Shown piece by piece: positions 24,201-35,050 of a stretch of 64,000 nt of DNA. A program made the position numbers and the translations under genes. The stretch is from assembly GCA_026261815.1 (NCBI GenBank), contig JAMPIT010000417.1:5737501-5801500 (forward strand), read 5' to 3'. The notes beneath the pieces were generated by a model that saw nothing but the letters and a program-made list of their open reading frames with translations, made no database searches and was not told the origin of the DNA. The DNA comes from Monarcha castaneiventris obscurior (lineage: Eukaryota; Chordata; Aves; Passeriformes; Monarchidae). How positions within the stretch are numbered: position 1 is the stretch's first letter; each line of letters begins with the position of its first letter.

Positions 24201-27200
24201 AGGGGTATGTGGGATCCTCCATACTTCAGGATCCCCAAAACATTGTTATTGATGACTGATGGCTGCTTTTCATAATTTGTCATTCTCAACTTATTTAACA
24301 TGTACCTTACAGATACTGTATTATGCTATTCTTCAAAATTAGGTATATGACATCAGAAATGTATGTATTGCATACATTACTGCAGGAATATACAGTATAT
24401 ATACATATAAGTATATACAGGAACTGCAGTATTGTTCTATTCAGCTAAACTTGTAAAAGATCCATGTCATAGGAGATACTTCATTCTTTATTAGATGAGC
24501 CTTACAGCATCCCAGAGAGACTGATAGAGTCCTGTTGCTCAAGTCCTTTTGCAGAATTCGAAACAACTCTTTTTTTTGGCCCTGTAATCACATTTAGCCG
24601 CACACTGAAAGGTTCCCTTTGACTTTGTAGAGTTTAAGCTTTCATTTGGAACAAATAAAGCAGGCATTTCACATCTCTGGGCAAGGGACAGCTCCTATAT
24701 TCCTTATAGGTCTTTGCTTAACTGATGAATTACACTAGCATCTATTTATAGATGTAAAAATAAAAGTAATGTCTATATTTAGTAAGAGCTGTGACTTTTG
24801 AGAAGACATGGTGTATTCTTCAAATAAAAAGAGAACAACTGTTTCAATTCATGCTTAGACATAGAATTGTGCTTAGTTGCTCCACATTGTATTACTCTTA
24901 GTAATTCTTTGGGAGATTTTAAAATAATCCAGTAAAATAAATAATGGTCTTTAATATGTTTTTACAATACATCTTCAAGACCCTGGGGTCACCAGTTATT
25001 TGAACAAGAAATATGAGAGTTCGATTCTCAGATACAGCTGAATTGAACTAAAAAGTGGGATACTATGTATGCTGTTGTGTCTGAATTGCATGGACCTAGG
25101 AATTGCACTGAGTTTTTTGCAGTCCTTAAACCACACTTTAAGCTGGTCCTTAACTGGAGATGATTGATAAGCCTTAGACTCCACCATCTGCTCCTTGATC
25201 ACTGTAAGCAACTTCATGTGGTCAGTTCCGTGAAAAAACACACAGCAATGCAGAGTTATATAAGGTAACATTTTAAGAATACATGTAATAATGTTGATAT
25301 TGTTTACATCATGTAAAAAAAAGCCATGCTCTGATTCCAACAGCTGCATTGCTCACTGTAACAGCTACAATTTTCTTAGATTATTTTGTCCTTCTTAAGC
25401 ATGATGGGATCATTATGCCTGTCTACTCTAAAGCTACTTGAAGTCTTTTTCTTGCCTTACATTAATGGGTGAGGCCATTACACGGGGAGCCACTGTATGA
25501 CAAAACTCAGTATCTTACTTTGCAGAGCTGGTAAATTAACTCATATCACATGATGTCATTGTGTCTCATGAATCCATAAGCAAAAGCTGTCTCTAAGAAA
25601 ATGTTACAAAAATTAAATTACAAAACCCGATAAACCAAATCATGAACTGCCTGGTATATTCCCATACCGGTGATTATCCTAATGTTTTCATTCTACCAAT
25701 TCAGTCTTACTTTTGTCTGATTTATTCATGATGCCACATGTACTGAACTTAGTCATTATGGAACAAACTGAGAAGCTGTCTATATAAAATTATGGTGGTT
25801 TTCCCCAGCATTTAAAGGCAGAAGAGCTATTTTCTGGTCACAACAAAGTAATTTCTGAGGCAAGCTTTGCAAGACTCCCCACTCAGTTTAGCCAGTTATT
25901 CTCAAGCAGGTTTCATCACTGTGTCCACTTTTCATTCTGCACATTCTCATTCCCTGCTGAGTGTTTTCCCTTCCCATCTACCCATTAATGTGATGGGCCT
26001 TACAGGACTACCAGACTACTGGTAAAGTACTGCTGTTTTCCACTTTTCCCTTCCTCCCCTTGCACCTCTGAGCGTGACTTGCTTTGCTCCCACTTCACAG
26101 GCATTCAAGGCAAGATATTTTCAGATCTGTAAAATGTTAAGTCCTGTGGAAGACTAGAAATCAGCATGACACTAAGAATAACTCAGTCTCTTAAAACAGT
26201 GAGGAAGTGTTCAGATAGGAGTAGACTGTACTATTATTTACCAATGTCAGGGGTAATTCTTTTAAGATCATAAAAATTACATTTGAAGTAGAACTGTTAC
26301 ACAGAAAATTTAGCTTTTTTTCACAAGCATTTAGGGTATGTAGTGTGTTCTCTATTCTTAAAATTGTCATTTCTATTGCTCCTATTCTAGACTTGTTTTA
26401 ATATGCTCAAAAAACTTCACATTTCATGTCTTCTCAAAATACAACTTGAGGTGGAAAGAAAATAGTTTTATAAAATTTCATTTGTCTATTTATTCATGTA
26501 TAGAAAATCGGTTTTCATATGTAATTTTTCAGATGCTATTTTTAATGCTGTGGAAAATTAAAAGCAGCTTTGTGTTGAATCTGCAAGTTCAGTATGTAGT
26601 TAATTCTCGGTGATAAATATGTGCTTTGCTTTTTTGAAGGCAATTTGGCTTGGAAATAAAATCATGGAAGTATGAAAATGCTGAACTGCACATGCAAAGT
26701 ATGCTTCTGACTATTCTGATCATAAGCTTGTATGAATGTTAAAAATGTGGTAATTTGTTTATGCAATCACCCTCAGCTGTCTGTGATAATGTGCATTTAC
26801 CTAGGTGTGGAACTTACATATAAGTAGAAGCAGTTTCCAAAGTGCTGAGAGGCATTAAAAGACTTGGTTAAGAAATTAGAGTTTTGGTAAAATCAGTCTG
26901 AAAGTGAAAGGAGGAACAAAAAAGAAAAACATTTCTTCAAGGTCACAGCCAAATATTGTGTTGTATGTCTATATAACTTTTAGAAGGTCGCTTTGCCATC
27001 TACATATATATGTATTATGTGAAATTCTCCTTTTTGGGGGGATGAACATTGCTTGACAGTTGTTGCCTGAACAGTAACTATAATAATTTCAAATATATTA
27101 CAGTATTTAATAAAAATAAGTTTCCTATAATTATGACAATATTTATATTTCACTAAAAACTAGAAAATATCACCATGGCAAGTGACCAGGGCTCCCCTAG

Positions 27201-28107
27201 CCAGCAGTCTGCCTGAGTCTGCTCTCAAGGACACCGAGAGTGTTTGTCTTGTCCTAGGTCAGCATCCACAAGAGAAACCCTGAGCAAGAGCAAATCTGTG
27301 GCACATTACCTTTTGTACTTCTGAGAATTACTTCCAGACCCTTTTACCTCATTAAACAGCATTACTACTGCTTTTAGTGTAGAAATTGCAATTGAAACTG
27401 AGAACTCCCTACCCGGGTAGTCCTCCTTACTCGTGTTACAGGTGGGTGGCAGAGCTGCGGGAAATCATGACTCATATCCTTGTGTGGCTTTCATTACTAT
27501 TGGGAGAATAAAACCAGGAGACAACAATACAGAGATAAGACAATAACCTGACTCCAAAGTTTCAGACAGCCGGGTAATCTTCGGCTGCCTCCAGGGGTGC
27601 TGGCCTGATGGAACAGGCTTTTCATCAGAGATAAGCATCCCATGCCGCAAGTGTCTTTAAAGAAATAGTGTAAATGAGGAAAAAAGTGGGGGACAACTCC
27701 CCAGAGCACATAATCCCTCTCAATCTCTGTAAACATCTAGGTGTTTTTACACTTTCAAATGAGCAGGTGTGAATCATAAAAGAGCTACCATTAAGGAAGT
27801 GTATTATTTTCAAAGACAGCTCCTCTTCAATTTTAAACTCTGCTTAGGTAGGGTTTAAGTGTCAGTCACAATCAACACGTAGCAGGCAGATGCTCCTCAG
27901 TTTAAGTTTCTTTGCCAGTTCACTGAAGTCTGCTCCTTTTCTGTATGCTTGTATTTTTAATGAAAAAAGTGCCTGCATGCCTGTGTTTGTGCACGCATAT
28001 TACTGGGTACTCCTCTACAAAATCCCTTCTGTGTTTAATTCTGATGTACCTTTCTTGATATTCTTTTTATCTACAAAAAATATCCAGGATTTAAACTAAA
28101 AGGTTAT
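21256..28107. other. intergenic region, no gene seen
   Basis: This is AT-rich sequence between TTC26 and UBN2. It has an 18-bp-period duplication of TGAAATAAGTGTGA at 21903-21934, a TA-rich simple stretch at about 24393-24420 and an AATAAA at about 22087 that could serve as a distal TTC26 poly(A) signal. A minus-strand open frame of 117 codons at 24996-25349 has no recognisable domain. A patch at about 27400-27640 is locally GC-richer and contains a TGACTCA (AP-1-type) site at 27468-27474. Confidence 0.65.
21903..21934. repeat. short tandem repeat, period 18 bp
   Basis: TGAAATAAGTGTGA occurs at 21903-21916 and 21921-21934, separated by TGGC. It is a minor slippage repeat. Confidence 0.8.
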
Positions 28108-28390
28108 TTTAAAGAACCATTGAATCGTTCAGGTTGAAAAAGACAGCTCTTCATGGAATCCAACCATTTACTCAGCTGTATACTGGCCACCACTAAGCCA
28201 TGTCCCTAAATGCTACATCTACATGGCCCTTAAATACCTCCAGGGAGTGTGACTCAGCCACTTTCCTGGGTGGCCTGTTCCATTGCTTGACAACCCTTTT
28301 GATGAATAAATTTTTCCTAATATCCAATTGAAAGTCCCTTTGGTGCAATTTGAGGTCAACTTTATCTTGTCCTATTGCTAGTTACTTTGG
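28108..28390 (-). mobile_element. CR1 LINE fragment, CR1-Y-like, diverged (antisense)
   Basis: The + strand shows the reverse complement of an older CR1 type: CATTGAATCGTTCAGGTTG, ACCACTAAGCCATGTCCCTA, TAAATACCTCCAGGGA, CCTGTTCCATTGCTTGACAA and TTTTTCCTAATATCCAAT, then a degenerate TTGTCCTATTGCTAGTTACTT. The order of blocks matches CR1 3' ends of the Y/X type. Substitutions and small indels make it an old copy. Confidence 0.88.
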
Positions 28391-30176
28391 TAATTCAGTG
28401 GCTTTAATTTTCTTGTGATCACTTAGAAGGTAACTAATTATTTTCCCCTGTTTTTTCTTCCTTAGAAAAGTAAAGACTAAACCTGCAAAGAGGAATTTCC
28501 TAGGGATTCACTGCTTGGCAGAGAAAACATCTCGGGGGCTGACATCCCCAAATTAATGTCATTTAAGACAATCCACACACCACCTGGAATCATTACTACT
28601 GTAGAAGTTTACATCTTATTTGTCAAACTCAACTGAGTTCACCCTTAACGTTAGGAAAGCTTAAAGACACAAGTTGCATGCTTGCTCTGACAAGAAATCT
28701 TGACACCAGAAGCAGAAACAATTATTAACAATTAGGTAAAAAATAAGATGTAAGTAGAAAAGTGTTCTTATCTTGTTATTTACAATTGATTTTCCTACCA
28801 TTATCCTAAAGAACAAATGACCCATGTTCTGCTTGGTAAATGCACCTATTTAAGAGCTGATGTTTAATGTCTTAATATTTCATCTTCTCTCCAGGTTCAA
28901 AAGATGTTCCCACAGTAGCTTCTCCAAGCAGCTTGCTCTTCCTTGGCAAGGATGCAGTTCTTTCCTTTTTCTCTCACTGCTTTTTCTTCCTAACTTGCTA
29001 CTCCATCTAAACAGAGCGCTTGAGGCCTTGAATTTTCTCTGAGGTTCCTCTAAGACAACAGTCTTATACTATTTATTAGCTTAAAGAATGTTACAGTGTT
29101 CTGTAGGGCATTAAAATCACCAGGCATTCAGAACTTGTGTCAGGTTTAAACTTCTCATTGGAAAATTCTTCTGAACAGCACAGTTTATAGATACCCCAAC
29201 ACCCCCACCTTTGGTTGAGGAACTCACACTATCATGACACATCCCCTCCTGCAAATCCCTTTACGTCTTTCACATGAAGACTTGCCCTGATTTCTCGCTT
29301 ACGTGAGATAAAAGCCAACATTTTGTTTTCATCAGCTACCTCTGAGATACATTGTCATGCCATTTATGTTGTTGTGGCACACAGGAAGACCACTCCTCAT
29401 CTCAGCAAGTGAGCAAAAGATGCACCTTAATCCACTTCTAAGGGTAAAAAGTGTTTCCAGTTACAGAAGCAGTAACCACTTTTTGCATAAAAATTGTTGC
29501 CATTCTTAAAACTTCCTATTGACGTTGAAACCTTGCACTTTTCGTCAGGCTTGTTCAAAACTTTTCTTGAAGCTCTGGAGAGGAGTCCAAGCCTCTCTTA
29601 GGCTCACATTCTCCAGTAAGTCAGGTTTGAGCAGTTCACAGGGAGAAAATACCAATGTATGGGATAGAGTTCATTATCACAGTTACTCTGCCTTGAAATG
29701 GTGAGAAATGAGTATTACTGCCCTGTCAAAGGATATCCTAATTACCTGAAGCTAACGCGTGCAGCCTTCCTAGAGTGAATCTGGCGTTTCTCTACCTGCC
29801 TACAGCCCTTCCAGTTTACTTCACTGAAAAGTGTTCTTCAGAATTCTTGAGGCTGTGGCAGAGCTGCTGCTAACAGCTCTTAAATACATGTGCCTGAGGA
29901 GAGAAAGCTCATTTTCATATTCTGTATATTCTTCAGGAAACAGTATTTTTACTTAAAAGAACAATAATAAAAATATGAGGGGGAAGGATCCTGCAGATAA
30001 ATCAGTTTTCCAAGTTGTTTGAAGGGCATTGGTGTTTCATTTTGGAAAGAAAGCGTGTGTATTATTCCTTGATTCTGGATCTGGCAGGGAGCAACTTAGT
30101 AAAGCTGTAAGAGGGAAGAGATGTTATGGGGAAAAAAAAAAAAGCACCCTTGAATTCAGAAATCCTCATTAAACAG
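28391..30176. other. intergenic region, nothing recognised
   Basis: No gene, RNA or transposon family was recognised in this stretch. Open frames are short and lack resemblance to known proteins. Confidence 0.65.
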
Positions 30177-30790
30177 TGTCCTGGGTTGCAGTGTATTCTA
30201 TTACCATCCTCATGAGCTGTTGAAACCAGGTGGGGCAGTGTTTCCTTGCTTCCTCCCTCCGGACTATCTTCTGTTAATGAGCCCAATCAACGCCTTGTCT
30301 CATGACTCATCATCCCATTGTGAGATGCTCCACCCAGAAGGAGGAACCAAGCATTCCATCCTGGATATAATCTGAGATTCCGAACACCACAGACAACCTT
30401 TCCACTGGATTCCCAGAGGACAGGAGCTACACAGCCACCACTGGACCATCTGAGGAAGAGCAGACCCTTCTACCAGAGCACTGCTTTGACAGAACCACAG
30501 CCAGCACTTCAGGAGGACTGCAGCCACCATTTTACTGCTACTGCCATCCTCACTAACAGGGTGTTAGGTTGTATCCTGACTCTGTCAATTTAACCCAGTG
30601 TTTTCTGCATTTATTTTTTTGATTTCCCTATTGTTATTTTCACTTGGTGCCTCCCACTGGTTTGTTTTCAAACTAGTAGAGACAGAAAACCAGCAATGCT
30701 AGCCACATTGTTGGTGCAGTGGATTCTTGTGATGCAGCAGCTGTTCTAATAAAAGCTACACAACAAACACCAACCTACCTGCAGCTGTAT
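30177..30790 (+). mobile_element. LTR-like element, endogenous retrovirus, right end uncertain
   Basis: It begins TGTCCTGGGTTGCAG, typical of LTR 5' ends. Its internal blocks resemble an avian ERV LTR I know: AATGAGCCCAATCAACGCC, a TGACTCA site at 30303-30309, CCATCCTGGATATAATC with a TATA box at 30366-30370, CACAGACAACCTTTCCACTG and CAATTTAACCCAGTGTTTTC. An AATAAA lies near 30748. The right border and target duplication are not clear, and the end given is an estimate. It is in sense orientation about 4 kb upstream of UBN2. Assignment to ERVL or another class needs a repeat library. Confidence 0.6.
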
Positions 30791-33700
30791 CATCTCCTGA
30801 CACAGCAGTGGAAGTTGCAGCTGCTGTGGCAGCAGTTTCAGGGAAAGGACCACAAGGATCAACAGGATGCATGGCTGGACTGCAAGAAACCAAGGATATA
30901 GCAAGGAAGCAGCTGATGGTAAATGAGGATATTCTCATAAAAAAAACCCCAAACCAAAACCCACAACAAAACAAAAAACAACCGAGCCTAAACCTGGTAG
31001 AAGTGTCTTGGAGACTTTTGAGTAATGGAGATGTGACTACCCCTGGTATGAGCTGGCTGGCACTACAGCTGCTACCTCCAATGTTGATCCCAGTGCTCAC
31101 CTTAAAAGAACAAACTGCCTTCCCATGCCACCTAGGCTTATTATATAATATTATTATACAAGCAGAACATGTTTTCTCCTGCATTCCCATCCAAGGACAA
31201 CAGGCTCATAGCTCATGGAAGTAAAGTAATAGCCTTGGAAGTTGAAAGCAAGCTCCCTGGAGACAGATACTACTCATAATAAGGACAGCTCTCTGCTTTT
31301 CCCTGGGCCTGCTGCTGTGGGGTGTCCAGCCCAGAGGAAGCTGCACAGTGGCTTCCATGAGGTCCAGGAGAGTAGCAAGCACTGGTCTGAATGAAACTGT
31401 ACAGCTCTGACTACAATCAACACTAACAGCCCAAAAGGATGAGAGTGCTACAGACAAAGAAGCCATCCCAAAGCAGAGCAGGAGGATCCCACCTGCACCA
31501 AGGTAGAGGCCTCTGTGGTTTGCTGGTCTGTCTCTGTTGTTTTCTGTATTTGAAACAAAGTCAGGTCAACAAACTGCCACTCACTGATGTGGCTGTAGCA
31601 TCTGTAGTTCCAAGCATCCAGTTTGTCTGATCTACTCATACTGCCTTTCACCAATGAAATAAAAAGCAGTTTCAATATCACCTCGAAAGTACTTTCTTTG
31701 TGCAGTTGTTACATTTTTTTAAACTCTTAATGTACCTTTCTGTGTCCTACAGACAACATACAAAGGGAAGGAATCTGTATTCTATGTTGGACTATTTTAG
31801 CATGGCCATATCCTGACAGGAAGCAAAGTAACTGGCAAAATATCTCAGAATGCCTCAGAACAAAACAGGTAGCAAAACAGAAAAAAAAGGATGGATAAAT
31901 TACAAATCTAACTCCTATTGAAGCTGTTTGAAATGGCACAAGCCTGGAACTCTTCTGGTGTATTCAAAACCAAATTCCTTGAGAGCTTACAATCTAGTGA
32001 ATTTGGTTGTTTTCTTTTCTGAGTGGTTCTAATATCTTAGACCAAATGTAACATTAACATATTCCAGTAACTACTATGCTTGGATCTGCTGCCAGGTTTC
32101 TTTCTGATTTAGTTCAGATATTCAGATCCAGAGCAAACTGTCTTTGGTGACTTCACTTTAAATTCAAAGATCCAGAACTACTGTTTGTCTAGTTGCGTAA
32201 ACAAGTGTTAAGCCTTATAAAAATACGATGTGCACACCAAGATGCTTACAGGTTTGATAATACAGAAATATCACGGTTTATTCGTCTAATTAAACTCCTA
32301 GGAGAAAGGAGGAGGGGGCATATGAATTACTATTTCATAGTAACCTTAGATGTGAAAGGCTGCTTTTAATATCAAGGTCTGCAATCTCAGAACAAATGGC
32401 CACCTGAAACTATTTCCAAGAACTACTTCTGGTTTTCCTTGTAACCCTGCCATGGGTCAGATGATTATTGTTCCCTTCCAGCTTAATTTTTTCCTACTTA
32501 GAAAGCATGTTAAAAATCTGACCAAGATGTGCTTCCAGATGTATCTACACTACAAGACAATATGAAGCACTGGATTCAGATACTTGTAAAACTAATTTTC
32601 TTGTGGAGTACCTGCCCTACATTGATTACTTCTGAATATAGTTATATCTGAAGTTAGGGGACTGAAAGAGAGAATGGAGTTTTTCAATGGTTACTTAAAA
32701 TACAATTTATCTTCATCACTTTCCGTGGATATATTGAAGTATTATCTGTGAACAACCTGTTGTATTCTTCTTGTACTTATTTCAAGGTCTAGTCTCCCAT
32801 CTGGTAATTGAAAACAAGGTTCAGCAGAGCTGCAGAAGAGCCTGTGACTTCCACGTAAGATTTCTGTTTAATGTGCAATAAATTGCTCTTTTTCTGAGGA
32901 AAGGCCCCTTTTTACCATCACAGGATTTAATGGCATAGATGACACAGAAACTTTGATGAGAATCAGAATCTTCCTGGCAGGGTCCACAGGTCTGGAGCTT
33001 AGGGATGCTCACTCAGTTTGAATCCAGAAATATATTGCCTATTATGTGCATCAGCAGATAGCTGTATGAAATTCTCAACAGGAGAACAAGTGCGACTACT
33101 GAATTATTATGATGCTGAAAGTCAAAACATTTGAGGAATACATCCACTTCTACCAAGCTTGCTAGTCGTACCACAACATGCAAGGCTTTAAGATAAAACA
33201 AGTCCCTTAGACTATAAAGCTCAACAAAGTTTCAAGCTTCAAAAGGGAAGTTTACATTTCTCAGATCAGATCAGTCATTCCAGTGACTTGGCTGCTGCAA
33301 GCAGTGTTCTGGAATGCCCTCCATTCCCTGTTCGTGATGTTAAAACTTTCAGTAACATTGTTCTAGTGCCACAGATCTCTGGAGTCTAGACGAAATGAAC
33401 AAGTCTAGTCAAAAGACTTCCTATGCAATGAGAGGAACACATCAAGCACAGTGATGTATGCAATTTGAAAAGTGGAGCAATGTGATGCACAGAATAGCTT
33501 GTTATAATTATCCAAAATAATGGACAGATGTAAATTGTTTGCTTTGTGTGAGTACATTTTTTAAAGGAGAATAAACCCACTCCTACGTAGTATTTCTGAG
33601 ACTAAAAATATCCCCCAAAAATGGTAATGTCTTTTTCTCTGCTCCAGTGAAGCTAGAGGATACAATGCTCATGATGTTCATAAGCTTCCTGCAACTTCAC

Positions 33701-33949
33701 ATTGCCTTGGTGGCATGCTTCCATCTGGAAATACCAGCCATCAGTCTGTCAAAGTAGGTGGTGACAGACTGAAACACTTGCAGTATTTGCAGGCAGCTCC
33801 TGCTCATGAGGGAAGTCTCGCTGCTGCTCAGACTCTGCCTTCCTTGCGTTGTCCCCTCTATCTAGCAGCTCTTTTCCAACAATCCACAACTGCTCCCTGC
33901 AGCCAGAGCTGGTGCTCTACAGACCAGGCATGGCCGCTGAACAAGCTCC
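30791..33949. other. intergenic region upstream of UBN2
   Basis: The left part carries an A/C-rich run at about 30940-30980 and an open frame of 138 codons at 30808-31224 whose sequence is compositionally biased and not recognised. It may be the continuation of the ERV element. The rest (31.3-33.9 kb) is unremarkable AT-rich sequence with no gene seen. Confidence 0.6.
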
Positions 33950-34357
33950 CTGTCCCCCGCGGGCAGACCGGCACCCCGGGCAGTGGCTGCTCTTCTGTAG
34001 GAACAGGCTGCGATCAACCCCGTACGGCACGGTTTTGTCAAACCCCGGTGTCTTCTGCTGTTCCACTCAGCGCGGGCTGATGCCGCCGAGACCCGGTGCG
34101 TCCGCGCCGTTCCGGCTGGGAACAGCCGCTCTCCCCGCACGGGCGGCTTTTCTCTGCTGACCGACCCGCAGCCGCCGACTTCTAGGGACCTCAGCGGACC
34201 TTCCCCTCAGCCGGCCCGCGGCCCCCGCAGCCTCCCCACGCTGCCCCGGGAGGACGAGCGCTGCGCAGCCCCCGCGGCCGCGGGCCCGGCGTGCGCATCG
34301 CCCCGGCAACCGGGGGCGGGCCCGGCGCCCGCGGCGTGTGGGCGGCGGCGGCCGCGC

Positions 34358-34365
34358 TGACGTCC
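34358..34365 (+). promoter_or_regulatory. CRE-like site TGACGTCC
   Basis: This is seven of eight bases of the CRE palindrome TGACGTCA, inside the CpG island and about 270 bp before the start codon. CREB/ATF binding is inferred from the motif only. Confidence 0.45.
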
Positions 34366-34405
34366 GGGGGAAGCTGAGCAATAACAGCAGCGACGCGGGC
34401 CCGGC

Positions 34406-34417
34406 TGCGCCTGCGCG
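34406..34417 (+). promoter_or_regulatory. NRF1-like site TGCGCCTGCGCG
   Basis: It matches the tandem GCGC arrangement of the NRF1 consensus with one central difference. It lies about 45 bp upstream of the YY1 motif, a common promoter layout. Binding is inferred. Confidence 0.5.
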
Positions 34418-34452
34418 GGCTGCGGGGCTGCTCTATTTATGTGGGGGGGCGC

Positions 34453-34463
34453 CAAGATGGCGG
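34453..34463 (+). promoter_or_regulatory. YY1 motif CAAGATGGCGG, likely near the UBN2 start site
   Basis: This is a strong match to the YY1 consensus AAGATGGCGGC in the orientation found at or just after many vertebrate transcription starts. An AT-rich CTATTTAT lies about 20 bp upstream at 34433-34440. Together these place the likely transcription start at about 34440-34470. Confidence 0.65.
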
Positions 34464-34483
34464 GGGCGGTGAGGAGAACGTAG
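34457..34483 (+). other. 8-codon upstream ORF in the UBN2 5' leader
   Basis: The ATG inside the YY1 motif opens MAGAVRRT and ends at TAG (34481-34483). A second ATG at 34439 is in the same frame and would extend it to 14 codons. It exists in the mRNA only if transcription starts upstream of 34457. No other ATG lies between it and the UBN2 start at 34628. Confidence 0.5.
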
Positions 34484-34598
34484 GGGTAGCTCCGACCGGG
34501 CGGCGGAGCGGGGAGGAGGGAGAGGGAGGAGCCGGGGCCGGTGGGAGGGAGCGCGGAGAGCGGTGTCACCGAACGTGTGAGGCGGGGGCCGGCGGACG

Positions 34599-34627
34599 GC
34601 GGGCGGGGGGGGCGGCGGCGGTGGAGG
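34599..34627 (+). promoter_or_regulatory. G-rich tract just before the UBN2 start codon
   Basis: Closely spaced runs of two to eight G directly precede the start codon, as in GGCGGGCGGGGGGGGCGGCG. The strand and spacing fit potential G-quadruplex formation in the mRNA leader. This is sequence potential only. Confidence 0.5.
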
Positions 34628-35050
34628 ATGGCGGAGCCGCGCCGGGTGCCGTTCATTAGCCTGTCACCCGTGCGGCGCCGCGAGGGCGAGAGCCCGGCGC
34701 TGGAGCGGGAGCCGGCGGGCCGCGACCCGGACCCACCTTCGACGGGCCGTGAGGCGCCACCGCCGGAGCCGCCGCCGCCGCACGAGCCACCCAGCGACAG
34801 CGCCGCCCGCCCGGAGCCGCCCCGCGACCCCGGCCGGCCCGAGCAGCCGCCGCAACGGGAGCCCCCCCGGCCCGAGCCGCCGCCGCTGCCGCCGCCGCCG
34901 CGCCAGAGCGGGCGGCAGGAACCGCCGTCGCCGCGGGAGGCGCTCCCGCTCCGCCAGACGGTCCGCCTGGAGGTGGTGCTGAAGGACCCCACCGAGGAGG
35001 GCTGCGTGGAGTTCAGCTACCCGGAGCTGCTGCTGTGCGGGGACTCGCGG
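34628..35050 (+). CDS. UBN2: UBN2 coding exon 1 with start codon
   Basis: This 423-nt exon has 141 codons. The start MAEPRRVPFISLSPVRRREG matches the known N-terminus of vertebrate UBN2. The ATG has a strong context (A at -3, G at +4), and no other in-frame ATG lies between 34541 and it. Residues about 35-105 are proline- and arginine-rich with repeated EPP and RPEPP units, a fast-evolving low-complexity linker. Residues 109-141 (RQTVRLEVVLKDPTEEG, then CVEFSYPELLLCGDSR) are the conserved segment attributed to HIRA binding. The donor GTACGG at 35051 departs from the optimal GTRAGT, but exon 2 joins in frame and the human order of sequence is kept. The coding sequence is extremely GC-rich, as is usual for CpG-island first exons in birds. 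Confidence 0.95.

Noticed and set aside
24996..25349. 117-codon minus-strand frame in the intergenic desert
   Set aside because: No recognised domain, no promoter or splice context; length is compatible with chance in AT-rich DNA.
27465..27813. Cluster of short minus-strand frames
   Set aside because: Overlapping frames under 80 codons with no domain; the region is better described as possible regulatory or unclassified sequence.
30808..31224. 138-codon + strand frame (and 144-codon antisense frame) near the LTR
   Set aside because: The sequence is biased, lacks any recognisable domain and adjoins a repeat; not supported as a gene.
34541..34627. Possible upstream extension of UBN2 coding sequence
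   Set aside because: The first codon of that frame is GTG, not ATG; the ATG at 34628 has a strong context and gives the conserved MAEPRR N-terminus.
34207..34992. 261-codon open frame on the minus strand across the CpG island
   Set aside because: Gly/Arg/Ser-rich composition is the expected shadow of GC-rich sequence with few stop codons; it lies antisense to UBN2 exon 1 and resembles no family.
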